From Diplocarpon mali (taxonomy: Eukaryota; Ascomycota; Leotiomycetes; Helotiales; Drepanopezizaceae), in NCBI GenBank assembly GCA_024741835.1, contig JAENRP010000049.1:76317-140316 (forward strand): a stretch of 64,000 nt of DNA, in the 5' to 3' direction. Below, piece by piece: positions 23,464 through 34,908 of this stretch (position 1 is the stretch's first letter; each line of letters starts with the position of its first letter). A model generated the notes under the pieces. That model made no database searches and was not told where the DNA came from. It saw only the letters and a list, made by a program, of their open reading frames with translations. The position numbers and the translations under genes are program-made.

Positions 23464-26400
23464 ATGGCGCAGCTGGCCCGGTCGGGCCAAGAAGCTCCTG
23501 GCGGAAACAATGAGAAGCCTGCGCTGGACGGGGAAGAGCTACCGAGGAGATCCAAGCAAGGCCCGAGAAAGAGAGTTTCGCAAGCTTGCGATAGGTGTAG
23601 GAGTCGGAAGGACAAATGTGATGGGTATAAACCGGTAGATCATGGTCTCATTGTCTCAGTCTGCTACGGACAATTGGTATGGATGCAGAAAGCATCCGAG
23701 CAACATGATACTCAAATCATCACGTCGGCCTGGCGTATTGGGATATGCTTTATCAGGGCGACCAATTTTGGCAGCTTTCGTTCCAAAAACCAATCGCTGA
23801 CTGAAGCACGATATAGTCTTGCTCAACCTGTACTGCAAACGGTCGCGAATGTTCTTACGACGCCAACGTGAAAAAGAGGGGTCTGCCCGAAGGATATGTT
23901 CGGGGCCTGGAAAAGCTCTGGGGACTGGCTATACGAGATGTTGATGAGGTAGAGGATAACATACTGGCGGCTCTGGCGGGCGATAAAGACAGTGAGGAAA
24001 CATGCTTTCATTGTCGTACCATATCTCGTTCGGGAAAATATCAGCATCGTCCCGGAATCCACCGAGTATCCTATGCCGCTCTAGGACCCCAAGCTCTTCC
24101 AGTGTCTGGAGATATTTTAATGCCCAGAAGGACCAAATGTCTCGATCTTAGTCAATATCTCCAACCTGAGAGCTATTGAGTTGCTTCGCATCCAACATTT
24201 GCTGTAATTCCAGAGGTTTCGATCTGACGTATTGTAGGCACCGAAAGTCCTCTCAGTGCCTGGAAGGACGAGGCAAACTCAGATAGGCTGGTTGAAATAT
24301 GGAGAAAATCGACCATATCGCGAGAGCTGGAGAGGCTATTGTCATCTCAAGAACCCACAGAGACGAAACGCAAGCGGGTGAACTCTGAGAGCCAGGCCCA
24401 TAAGTTTTTTGACAAGGGCGCTATTCAGCAATCAGCGGTTCAGCTGCCACAAAGTACCAAGGAAAAAGACTACGCGGCCTCTAATTGGTCTGATCATACC
24501 AATATATATAGGCCACAAAGCGATATCAGGACACCAAGTGTGTCAGCTATCGATGTAAGTAAACGCTGCAAGGCCCTTTTTGAGAGTCAAAATAGCTGTT
24601 GCTAATGAAAACAGAACACCATGCTATCGAAGGAGTACGAATCTATTCTCAACCCTTCGGTAAGGCGTGCTATAATATCAGCCGGAACTCCCGCAGTCAT
24701 TACTGATCTGCCCGAACTACCTTCTGAGACCTGGCACCTTCTTGATGTGTACTTCTCTTACACGCATTCATGGCTGCCTATTGTCGAAAAGCACGATTTG
24801 CTTCGCACATCATATCAGTATTCACAAAATCGCAACGATTTATCAGGATCGGGATCTGGTGCTAACGCTGTGCTTTGGGCGGTGATAGCATATGCAAAAT
24901 TTCAACACCGAGCTATAAACAATATACCGAGAGCTCTGGGAGATTCCGGCGAAATGGTCTGGACAGCGGAGAGGATGTATCAACAAGCGAGGTCTCTCAT
25001 ACCGAACGAGGAAGGTACGTCGGAGCTCGGTGAGTCGAAATTTCGTGTTGATATATGATCCGAAAACTACAACGACTTTTGACTAGCATGAATATACCGC
25101 ACAAGTTTGGTATATCTAGATACTGGCAATGGACTATATGTACACCGATATCCGTCACATCTCACTGATATTGCTTTTTTCCATATATCCAGCTGATATT
25201 CATTCTTCTTCGCCGATTATATTGCAGCACTAACTTCCTCTAGGCCATGTACAGGCAGTGCTAATACTTGCTCTCGCAAATATGGGTATGGGTAATTTCA
25301 GCCGGGCTTGGCTTCTAGTCGGACAGGCCGTCCGATCGGCAATTGATCTCCGGCTTGATCGGCCAATTGACAGTTCTTCCAGAGACTCCCGATCCAGACA
25401 CGTCTTCCTGGGCTGCTTTGCTGTAGAAACGCTGATAGCAGCCCGTCTAAACCGCCGACCACATCTCAGAGCCGATGACGCCGACCTGGTAGGGAACCTC
25501 GAAGAAGACGGCCTGGAAGAATGGGATCCATGGATCGACTGTCTCGCCGTCCGCAGAAGCAGTCTGGGAAATCCTCGCACTCCAGCCTCGATCCTCAGCA
25601 CTTTCAACCGGCTCATCCAGGTGCTGAAAATACTAAACGAAGCGTCGTACTTTTCGATTGGGTCGAATCCCTTGCAATTCAGCACTGTTCTGCTACAGAA
25701 ATTGCATGCCTGGAGCCAGTCCCAGTCGCCGCCTTTGTATTTTGATTCTACTGCGAGAGGTAGTGATCAAGCTCTGTCGTTGCTCCCACATCAGTATCAT
25801 CTGCATAACGTGTATTTTACCACTCTGGCAGCGTCACAGTTGCTCTCACATAACCACGGAAAAGAGGTTAGTATGCAGATTCTTGGTTTTACTTCATCGA
25901 ACCTCTCGGGCATTATCTTTCGGCGAAATAGCACAGGCAGTATGCAGTAATTCCGTCAAGCGAACCTGACTTATTTCACAGGCGGTGAATTTGGAGCCTT
26001 GTACCAGGTCCGCTCGCCAGACAGTCGACCTATTGAATCAACATGCGAGCACCTTTGGCCTGCTCATTGTCCCACCTACATATGAGTACTTTGTTCGAAT
26101 AGCCTACGATATCGTCCATGCGGTACACAGCAGTATTGAGAGCACGCATATCGCTCTCAACCACTGGAAACACAGCCTAGACAACTGTTTAGACACTTTA
26201 GAGCCAGCTTGGCCTGTTTTCGAGGCATTCAAAGCATCATCTGTATATCAATCCACATCCCAGGCCACCAGGCGGCAGAGCCAAGTTGCGTTCGATTTGA
26301 TTAATGGCGTGGATCAGGAACCAGACACGCCCATGTCGGACAGAACCCCACAAAGCCTTGCAAGCTACGATGCTTTCGATCCATTCAGTCCCCAGAACTC

Positions 26401-27150
26401 GCGTCCACAGGTCGAGCAAGTAAGGCCGAGGGGCGTGAGCCAGCTGCGAGGCGGTCGTCCGTCATCCGGGCAGTCATCCGGTCACGGCTTACCTCAGAAC
26501 CCACGCAACATATATGAAGATGTCCATGCGACCATCGGATCCGCTAAAAGACATCCGTCTAACAAACATACCGCGGCGAAGCCTGCCGCCCCGCAGTTAG
26601 CTGTGCAGCCGTCTTTCAACATACCGCCGCCTGTTGATCCACAGTTACATCGCTCGTTGACTATGAGCTCTGCAGATGCCGAGTTTGATCCGATGTTCAA
26701 TGAGTTAATGCGGCTGGATGCTACCGAATGGTTCGTCTCTTCTCTCTAATACTCGTGCAAAATCAGTGGAGAATCATTGTTATCATCGTGTCGTCTCATA
26801 ATTGCAAAGGTCCCGTCATATCGAGTTCATCATACTAACTTCCACTTAGGGCGGTCACCTGGGACCAATCCCTGGTAAATCTAGGCTTCACAGGCAGCGA
26901 CAACATGAACCAGGATTTCCACGCCTTCTGCCAGGAGCCGGATCCTTTGCATCAGAATACTGTCTTCCAGCAGCTAGTTGCAAACTCGAATGCTGAGACG
27001 AATGAATTTTTCGATGGGTCGGCGTTCGGTGGGACGGCACTGGGGTTTGGTGGATTTGGTGCGGTGATAGGTGATGAGAATGAGGGGATCGAGGCTGGGC
27101 AAATCTTGCAGGCGCTGAGTGCTGCTGAGGATCAGAGGGGGGCTGAGTAG
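23464..27150 (+). CDS. qutA: Zn2Cys6 transcription activator, probable QutA (QA-1F)
   Basis: Seven exons (23464-23634, 23817-23991, 24238-24554, 24615-25029, 25244-25866, 25982-26730, 26850-27150) give 916 residues. The binuclear zinc cluster is split by intron 1: ACDRCRSRKDKCDGYKP in exon 1 joins SCSTCTANGRECSYD in exon 2, restoring all six cysteines. KKRGLPEGYVRGLEKLWGLA, the linker and dimerisation start, follows. Exons 4-6 form the fungal-specific regulatory domain (TWHLLDVYFSYTHSWLPIVE, HVQAVLILALANMG, AWLLVGQAVRSAIDLRL). The tail after about residue 720 is Ser/Pro/Gln-rich and then acidic, as in activation domains. Identification as the quinate activator rests mainly on its place beside qutR and qutG. 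The zinc cluster alone would fit several regulators. The start was taken at the Met 35 codons before the cluster; the frame is open further upstream. Confidence 0.75.
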
Positions 27151-27578
27151 ATATGTGACTTCCAATATGAGAGCCTTGGTTCGATTCAACCTCATTGATG
27201 GCTAGATGTTGTGGTTTATATTCCTGCCAAACAAAGGAATATCGTTGACCGGGGCTCGACAAGAGATCTGAAATGCGACGAACTGATCTGGCTTCCACAT
27301 TGATCTCTCCTCGATTAAGGAAGAGGCCTACCACTTTCCAAGAAGCCAACCGTCATATACAAAGTAGACGTCGGCAAAGTCCTCTCCCCACCGAAACCGA
27401 TCAAGACCCACATCTCGAGACGGCTTGAGACGGCTACCCTCGGTCCATCTCGCTTGGTGTACGCAACAACCAGAGTCTCCATCAGCATCGACCCCCAGAC
27501 ATCTCTCTCGCCCTCCCAGCAAGTACGCGCCACGCCGGATCCCAACTCCTCGCCACCAGCCAGTTGCATATCTCCAAC
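27151..27578. other. Intergenic qutA-qutG
   Basis: 428 bases containing the qutA 3' end and the qutG promoter. No operator resembling the QA-1F consensus was found. The second half is GC-rich and marks the start of a change in base composition. Confidence 0.5.
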
Positions 27579-29541
27579 ATGGCCTCCACGCCGGCGCTCA
27601 GCGACGCCGCGCTCCAAGAAATCTACGCCTTCGCGCTCGATCTCGGTCGTCGCGCGGGCCAGATCCTGCTCGACGGCGTGGAGAAGAGGTGCGGTGCTGA
27701 GAGCGGGCGCGGCGACGGCCGGGTCGAGGAGAAGATGAATGCGGTGGATATCGTGACGCAGACGGACCTGGGTGAGTTCTGTTGCCAACCCCGTCGTCGC
27801 CGGTAGGGGCGGGGAGAAGGGCGGGATGGAGAGAGAGAGAGAGAGTTTGTGTGTGGGTAGCTGATCACGTGCGGGTGTAGACGTGGAGGCGTTTGTAAAG
27901 GGGGAGATCTTGGGGAGGTACCCGGAGCATAAGTACGTGTTTGTTCTCTTGTCCTCGAGGGCTAGCTGAGAGGAGGGGTTGCCATCTGATATTGTGGATT
28001 GCAATGTCGGCCGAGGGGCTGGATACGTTGTAGTCGCTCAGACGCATCATGGCTGATAGCTGTCTAGATTCATCGGAGAAGAGACGTACTCCGCGGGCGC
28101 CTCGAAAGACTACCTCGTCGATTCATCGCCCACATGGATCGTAGATCCGCTCGATGGCACGGTGAACTACACGCATCTTTTCCCCATGTTCTGCGTCGTG
28201 CGTATAAGCTCTACTCCAATCCACCCTACCGCTCGCGGCCCATCTCTTGCGGGAGAACGCCTCGATTCTGGTCCCTCGCCTGAGAGACCCTCCCGGGAAA
28301 ACAAGTGCTGAGGCTGTCAAAGTCCATTGCCTTCTGCCTCAACGGCACCCCTACCATCGGCGTCATCTACCAGCCTATGCTCGACACCACCTACTCCGCG
28401 CTCGGCGGCCACGGCGCATGGCAAGACGATGCCCATCCGGCGAAGAAGAGGAGAGCGTTGCCGTATGTCAACAGTCCGAAGCAGGTCCTCGGGAAGGAGG
28501 CCCCAAAAGGCTGTATCTTTAGTTGCGAGTGGGGGAAGGACAGGTACGTCGTAACCCTCCGAAAGACCCCCCTCTTTCCAAGTAACTGGCGTGAAGTGAA
28601 ATGAGTTTGAGATGAAAAGGGGGGGGAGATCGGACAAGCAGCTCGCTAAGCAGGCGTCAGACGCGACGTCGAAGGCGGCAATATGCGCCGGAAGATCGGG
28701 AGCTTCATGAACATGGCCGCCGAGCTTGGCGGGCGAGGCGGCAAAGGAGGGATGGTGCACGGAGTACGAAGTCTCGGAAGGTCCGTACTCATACCCTCCT
28801 CTCGCCTTTCTTCCGCGTGCTCGGGGATCTCCCGACCTCGAAGACAGGCCCCGACAGCCGCGAAGACGAGAATCGGAGCTCCGGACTAACGAAAGGAAAT
28901 CCGCAGCGCAACGCTAGACCTGGCATACGTAGCCTCGGGCGCCTTTGATATCTGGTGGGAAGGCGGATGCTGGGAGTGGTGGGCTCCCCTCTTCTCATCA
29001 CCTCGCCATCATTCTACCATCCCCCCTCGGGCCCTCTGCTCGGCTCCTCACCCCGCAACCCTTCTTCTTCCCTCATATTCCCCCCCTCCCCCGACTGCCC
29101 AGCACTAACAGCTCCCAGGGACGTCGCGGCCGGAATCTGCATCCTGCGCGAGGCGGGCGGGCTCATCACCAGCGCGAACCCGCCGCCGCACCCGGCCACG
29201 GACCCCGTCGGCGAGGTACGGCTGGGCAGCCGGCTCTACCTCGCCGTGCGGCCGGCCGGGGACGGGGAGGGCGAGACGGGCCGGGAGGCGCAGGAGAGGG
29301 TTGTGCGGGAGGTATGTGGTGTGCCGTCTCTTCCCCTGCGACCCACCCGCTCTTTTGATTCTCGTTGTTGTTCTTGCTCTCGCCCCTCCGTCTGGCCTCG
29401 GAGGAGGTGGGGGGCCTCCAGAGAGCGCGACCGTGTGTGTGACGAGGCGGATTCTTGTCGGACAAGAGGGGCTGACGAGAGGCGCCTCCGCAGGTCTGGA
29501 AACGAGTCGACGCGCTGGATTACTCGAGGCCCGGGGCTTAG
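27579..29541 (+). CDS. qutG: Inositol-monophosphatase-fold protein QutG (qa-x)
   Basis: Eight exons (27579-27771, 27881-27932, 28068-28197, 28323-28543, 28661-28780, 28907-28978, 29119-29311, 29494-29541) give 342 residues, close to the Aspergillus QutG length. Metal-site motifs of the Mg2+-dependent phosphatase family are complete: GEET near residue 85, [11 protein letters not shown] (Asp108, Asp111) and WEWDVAAG near 260. [13 protein letters not shown] and [20 protein letters not shown] also match the family. QutG sits in quinate clusters and is induced by quinate, but its biochemical role has not been settled. The gene is very GC-rich at third positions compared with qutA. Intron 1 contains a GA tract (27830-27844). 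Confidence 0.87.
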
Positions 29542-29815
29542 CCTGCTAGCAGCTCGATCTGGGGGTCTCGGCGCGCGGGAGCTGAGGGTTCTTGGTGGCG
29601 TTGTTTTGAGGGTACAGATTGAGAGTAGAAGTCTACCTGCTTGGTATATACACGGATGCGTATCCGCGTTGTGATGTTGCTATCGCATCCGAATTGACTC
29701 CAGTCCGCCGACGCTGACGCCGACGCCTTACTCGTGATGCACGGTGCATGATCTATATGCCTCCACCGCGCCAGGCTCCGCCACCACACACGCGCTCGTC
29801 CAAGCCTCGCCTCGC

Positions 29816-29880
29816 CTCCCCTTCCCCTTCCCCTTCCCCTTCCCCTTCCCCTTCCCCTTCCCCTTCCCTTCCCCTCCCCA
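29816..29880. repeat. Polypyrimidine (CCCCTT)n microsatellite
   Basis: About ten hexamer units of CCCCTT form a 65-base pure pyrimidine tract, a mirror repeat that could adopt triplex DNA. Confidence 0.9.
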
Positions 29881-30164
29881 AAGACCCTCCTCACTTCCCC
29901 CACCACGGCCACGCCCAGGTCCTCCCCTCCCCCGAGCCAGATGCGGACCTGCTCAAGCCCCTGCCAGACCATAGCCTCGACGCCGGCGATGGCCGTGTCG
30001 GGGGGGGGGGAGGTAGCACATCTCGAGGACTGTAGGAGCGGGGTATCAGCTTGGGGGCGCTGAGAACCGGGAATGGGGAACGGGGAATGGGGAGAGCCGG
30101 GTGAGGGGGTCGGTGACGGGCTGGGTCTGAGTAGGGAGTCGGTGTCGATTGGGAGGTAGGCGGC

Positions 30165-30251
30165 AGGGAGAAGCGAGAGGGAGAAGCGAGAGGGAGAAGC
30201 GAGAGCGGCAAGCGAGAAACGGGAAGCGAGAAACGGGAAGCGAGAAGCGAG
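30165..30251. repeat. Purine-rich tandem repeat
   Basis: Imperfect copies of GAGAAGCGAGAGG (three) change into GAAACGGGAAGCGA units over about 87 bases. It is purine-rich on the plus strand, opposite in strand bias to the CCCCTT tract 300 bases upstream. Confidence 0.8.
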
Positions 30252-30435
30252 TCCAAACAAAACAAAGACAAAACAAAAATCGACCCAGGCGTTCCCTTCG
30301 CTTTAGGAATTAGGGGACATGGTCAGGGCCAAGCCGGGGAGCTGGTCAGTGGGAGTTGTGATGTAGGTTTGCGGGCTGGGGAGGAGGTGGGGAGGGGCTG
30401 GACGTAGAAGCGGGTGTCGCCTAGGAATTTTGGAA

Positions 30436-30508
30436 TTATGAACTATGAACTATGAACTATGAACTATGAATCTTGAATCTTGAATCTTGAATCTTGCATA
30501 TTTGAATC
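30436..30508. repeat. Heptamer tandem repeats at gap edge
   Basis: Four to five units of ATGAACT pass into four units of TTGAATC just before the Ns begin. The two heptamers are related, so this is one evolving satellite whose array probably continues into the gap. Confidence 0.85.
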
Positions 30509-31294
30509 NNNNNNNNNNNNNNNNNNNNNNNNNNNNNNNNNNNNNNNNNNNNNNNNNNNNNNNNNNNNNNNNNNNNNNNNNNNNNNNNNNNNNNNNNNNN
30601 NNNNNNNNNNNNNNNNNNNNNNNNNNNNNNNNNNNNNNNNNNNNNNNNNNNNNNNNNNNNNNNNNNNNNNNNNNNNNNNNNNNNNNNNNNNNNNNNNNNN
30701 NNNNNNNNNNNNNNNNNNNNNNNNNNNNNNNNNNNNNNNNNNNNNNNNNNNNNNNNNNNNNNNNNNNNNNNNNNNNNNNNNNNNNNNNNNNNNNNNNNNN
30801 NNNNNNNNNNNNNNNNNNNNNNNNNNNNNNNNNNNNNNNNNNNNNNNNNNNNNNNNNNNNNNNNNNNNNNNNNNNNNNNNNNNNNNNNNNNNNNNNNNNN
30901 NNNNNNNNNNNNNNNNNNNNNNNNNNNNNNNNNNNNNNNNNNNNNNNNNNNNNNNNNNNNNNNNNNNNNNNNNNNNNNNNNNNNNNNNNNNNNNNNNNNN
31001 NNNNNNNNNNNNNNNNNNNNNNNNNNNNNNNNNNNNNNNNNNNNNNNNNNNNNNNNNNNNNNNNNNNNNNNNNNNNNNNNNNNNNNNNNNNNNNNNNNNN
31101 NNNNNNNNNNNNNNNNNNNNNNNNNNNNNNNNNNNNNNNNNNNNNNNNNNNNNNNNNNNNNNNNNNNNNNNNNNNNNNNNNNNNNNNNNNNNNNNNNNNN
31201 NNNNNNNNNNNNNNNNNNNNNNNNNNNNNNNNNNNNNNNNNNNNNNNNNNNNNNNNNNNNNNNNNNNNNNNNNNNNNNNNNNNNNNNNNNNNNN
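30509..31294. other. Assembly gap (786 N)
   Basis: Unknown bases between qutG and qutC. The adjacent heptamer array suggests a tandem repeat caused the break. If the gap length is only an estimate, more could be missing, including regulatory sites or another gene. Confidence 0.95.
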
Positions 31295-31624
31295 CCCGGA
31301 AAATCTCTCCCCCGCCCCCGGCAGAACCCTCTCCCGGCGCCAGGACGGGCAAAAGCCTTTTCCCCGGCTCCCTCGCCTTCACTCTCCCCGCCGCGACGCG
31401 CCCGAGGGGATGGCTATTTCAGAGCGGGGGCGCTGCGCTCTGCTTCGGAACGTCAGGTTCAGGTTGAGGGCTGGTGTGGTTCGATTGATCCCGAGATTGA
31501 CCTTGTCTCTGCTTCTCAATAACCCGGTCTGGATCCTGATCTTCACCCTCAACCTCCAGACACGCACCCTCGCCTCGGCCACCTCGCGCGCCAAAAAGAC
31601 GGCCTTGCCCGCACAACACCAGAC

Positions 31625-32787
31625 ATGTCCTACCAACCAGCCATCTGCAGCTTGTCCTTGGGCGTACGCTCTCCCCTTCCTGCCCGTGGAACGCACAGCC
31701 CAGTACTGATCAGACTCCCCAGCGAGCGTGGGCACACGCCCTCCAGCCAAAACTCGCCGCCGCCGCCGCCGCCCACATCCCCGGCCTCGAGATCTTCTTC
31801 GAAGACCTCCTCTACCTCGCCGCCGCCCTGCCCGGCGGCGCCACCCCGAGCAACCAGCTGCTCGCCGCGCAGCAGATCGCCGCGCACTGCCGCGCCCTCC
31901 ACCTGCACGTCATCGCCATCGGCCCCTTCAACAACTGCGAAGGCCTCCTCGCGCCGGCCGCCCGCGCCGCCAAGTTGCGGGAGCTGGACCGGTGGTTCGA
32001 CATCGCCGACGCCCTCGGCACCGACATCATCCAGATCCCGTGCACCTTCCTCACCGAGGGCGTGACGGGCGACCTGGCCGCCGTGTCGCGAGACCTGCGG
32101 GAGATCGCGGACCGTGGCGCCCGCCGGAAGCAGCCGGTGCGCTTCGCCTACGAGAACCTGTGCTGGGGCACCTTCAACGACACCTGGGCCAAGGCGTGGG
32201 ATGTCGTGCGCGCCGTCGACCGCGCCAACTTCGGCCTGTGCCTCGACACGTTCAACATCGCCGGCAGGGAGTTTGCAGACCCGTGCGCGCCGGACGGGAA
32301 GCTGCCCAACGCCGAGGCGGCCTTCGAGGAGAGCATGGCGCGGATGGCGCGCACCATCGATCCGGCCAAGATCTTCTACATACAGGTCGTCGACGCCGAG
32401 AGGTTGCGGGAGCCGATGAGCGAGAGCCATCCGTTCCACGTGGAGGGCCAGAGGCCGAGGATGAGCTGGAGTAGGAACTGCAGGCTGTTCCTGTGCGAGC
32501 CGGAGAGGGGGGGCTACTTGCCGGTGTTGGCCGTGCTGAGGGCGATCTGCAACGGGAGGGAGAGCGGCGGCTTGGGGTATCGGGGGTGGATCAGCATGGA
32601 GCTCTTCAACCGGTCCTTGCTGGAGGAGAGGGAGGGTGTGCCGCGAGAGCATGCGGAGAGGGCGATGAGGAGCTGGGGGAGGATCTGTGAAGCCATGGGC
32701 TGGCAGGGCGCGGTCGTGAGCCAGAACGTTGCGGTGGAACGAGAGGGCGGGCCGGCTGAGAGGGTGGAGGTTTCGGCGAGGCTGTAG
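31625..32787 (+). CDS. qutC: 3-dehydroshikimate dehydratase QutC (qa-4)
   Basis: Two exons (31625-31663 and 31723-32787) give 367 residues, close to the Neurospora qa-4 protein. The enzyme converts 3-dehydroshikimate to protocatechuate, the last step of quinate breakdown before the beta-ketoadipate route. The TIM-barrel (AP endonuclease 2-like) features are visible: PAICSLSLGRAW at the start, LEIFFEDL (metal-binding Glu), VIAIGPFNN, RFAYENLCWGTF, LCLDTFNIAGREFADP, IFYIQVVDAERL and GWISMELFNRSL (second metal Glu). Intron 1 follows codon 13, after the conserved LSLG. Third positions are almost all G or C, unlike qutA and qutR. The 330 bases between gap and start hold no recognised operator. A 398-codon antisense frame over this gene is a composition artefact. 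Confidence 0.9.
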
Positions 32788-33406
32788 TTGGCTTGGAGGG
32801 CCGTTGCGTTGCGAGGCGTTGGGCATCTCGCTGGAGGGTTGAAGGGGCTAGGGGGTTCTATGTTAGCCTGAGACCGGCGAGCTTGTAGTCGAGCTCTAGT
32901 CCGCGCAGGAATTCTTCGCCCGGTCTTCCACCGTCCCTGGATCAGGGGTGAGCGCCGCCGTTCCCGCGGCTCCGAACGACATCTTCCCCTTCTAGATCAC
33001 CTTGACATGGTTCGTGCTTCTCCCCCTGCCCTTCCGCCTGGGCACACGCTCAAGACGCGGGTCCGAGGTCTTGCGGCACGGTGAGGAGAGCTTGGTTTGT
33101 GAGCGGGAGCACATTGCCCGCATAGATGCTGAGCGCTGGACGTGCGAAGCCGGACGTTTCTGGCATCGGAAGAGAGACGAAGTCAAGAACCTGTCAAGGT
33201 CAGAGAGGGGGAAACTCAGCCTCGCTGATAAGCTGCGACGGGGTTACCGACAAGTACTCATCGCACATACGGCGCGGTAGATTCAACGTGCTGCCTGTAC
33301 GAGAAGCCCTTCAAAAGATGCAAGTCTGCAGGATTTTCGCACCCAGGATGGTCTATGTGATTCGACAGCATTTATTCGGGTGTCTAGATATCAAAGGTCC
33401 CGATAA
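32788..33406. other. Intergenic, convergent 3' ends
   Basis: 619 bases between the 3' ends of qutC (plus) and the bystin gene (minus). Only short frames are present. Nothing recognised. Confidence 0.6.
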
Positions 33407-34908
33407 TTAATCCACCAGCATGGTATCGTCGTGATCCAACGACATCGGCTCTGGCTCAAGAGCAACGCCTCTCCCTCTACCCTCTAGTAACTCGCGTCTA
33501 ACCTCGGGCCCGATCTTTGAATGTCCTTTGGTGAGCAGCAGATCAAGCAAGGCCTCTCTCTGGTCCTCGGTAATATCGTTCCTGTATCGCTGTGCAAATG
33601 CCAGCAAGCATTGATGCCAGATGACCGGTAGCTTGGTCTCCTTCGACCCAGCTCCAGAAATCCCTGTCATGGCCTCTCCGCTCAGCGTATCGACCGTCCG
33701 GAATCGCAAGAAGTGGAAGACCAGAGCATCGATGACTTGGTAGGGCAGGGCATACTTCTTCTCCAGCATGGCTTTGATGAAGATGTTCGTCGCACCGCCT
33801 CCTTCCGTACCCGCAGACGATTCCTGCGCAGCAATGTCGCAAAGACCCTTGATGGCAGCCGCAGAGTGAAGCACAGGTACAGAGACTCGAACCAGGACAG
33901 CCGAGATGATCTGTGCTTCCCGCAAGGTGCAGGTGCCGCTGCCAACCAGCGGGAACAAGAAACCCTTGAACCAGGCTGCGGGCTTGTACAATCCCTTCTT
34001 CAGAGCGTTGAACAAATGCACATTCAGCTTCTTGGTCTCGTGTATATCTTCTCGAACTCGCTCCAGTACTATCATCTCGAAAAACCGCTGGGCGGTCGCT
34101 GGCGTACTCGAGACGAATATTTTGGTAGCTTCGTAGATCGCGTTTGCGGTCCATGCTTCTGGTCTGGTGATCTCGATGATGTCTTCCCATCGAGGTACTG
34201 TCGGCAGGATTTTGAATGGTTTGGGCAGCTTCCCAGACTTGTACCGCGATAGTAAAAGGCCGACTCTGCAGGATAGTTAGTAGGTGCCTCGCTTCACACG
34301 CCGAGAGATACGTACTTTGTATAAACCTCAATGACCTTTGGGGGAATCTCAAAGTCCTGATCTATCGGGCCGGGCTCTCCAGAATCTCCTCCGCCGTTAG
34401 ATCCCTGCGCCGCCTCATGCATAGCTATCTTCTCCATGATCAAGTCCGCCAGGTTCGTCCCGGGGCCTTCCTCCTCGACCTCGGCCGATACTCCGGGCCA
34501 TCCCTGCCTCAGCAACTGATCCTCCTGTGTCGGGAAGAATTTGTTGAAGGTCTCCAGGTCGCCCGGCGCCAATTCAATCTCCTCGACCTCCTCATCACCC
34601 CATTCCTCATAACTCTCATGTGTCGGCTCCTCGTCCTCCTCATCCTCTGACCTCAACTGGAAGTCGAACGCTGTGCTAGCTGGCTGTAGAGAGTTCTCCT
34701 GCGAGTCTTCATCCGCGAGCTCCTGTCCCATCCGCAGGATCTTGCGCGACGCTTTCGAGTCCACGAACTGATCGCCCTCATCTTGATGTCTGGACTTGCG
34801 CTTCTCACCCTTGATCTTTAGGTTTCCGGTCGCGGTTAGATCTTCGTCGAGGGGATTGTGCCGGCGCTGTTGGCGCGAATGAGAGACCGGTGTCGTGGCT
34901 TTCGGCAT
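33407..34908 (-). CDS. ENP1: Bystin / Enp1, 40S ribosome biogenesis factor
   Basis: Two exons (34908-34316 and 34265-33407) give 483 residues, normal for bystin. Enp1 is a nuclear and nucleolar factor needed for 20S pre-rRNA processing and export of the pre-40S particle. The N-terminal 200 residues are charged and acidic (SEDEEDEEPTHESYEEWGDE). The conserved C-terminal helical-repeat region starts after the junction: VGLLLSRYKSGKLPKPFKIL, then PRWEDIIEITRPEAWT, FFEMIVLERVREDI, LKKGLYKPAAWFKGFLFPL and LPVIWHQCLLAFAQRY. Start MPKATTP is the usual N-terminus. It is convergent with qutC and unrelated to quinate use. Confidence 0.96.

Larger units (their letters stand above)
29542..30508. other. 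Low-complexity intergenic tract before gap
   Basis: No gene. The stretch is dominated by simple repeats: a CCCCTT tract, a poly-G run at 30001-30010, GGGGAA units at 30069-30095, a 13-base GAGAAGCGAGAGG tandem and heptamer repeats running into the gap. Frames here (such as Ser-Pro repeats) are products of the repeats. Confidence 0.7.

Noticed and set aside
27170..27195. tRNA B-box-like GGTTCGATTCAACC
   Set aside because: No A box or cloverleaf could be fitted around it; it follows the qutA stop directly.
30450..31709. Long frames across the N gap
   Set aside because: Ns were read as open codons; no coding evidence on either side.
31630..32826. 398-codon frame on the minus strand opposite qutC
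   Set aside because: It is the antisense of a very GC3-rich gene; frames of this kind stay open by composition. The plus strand has the clear dehydratase protein.
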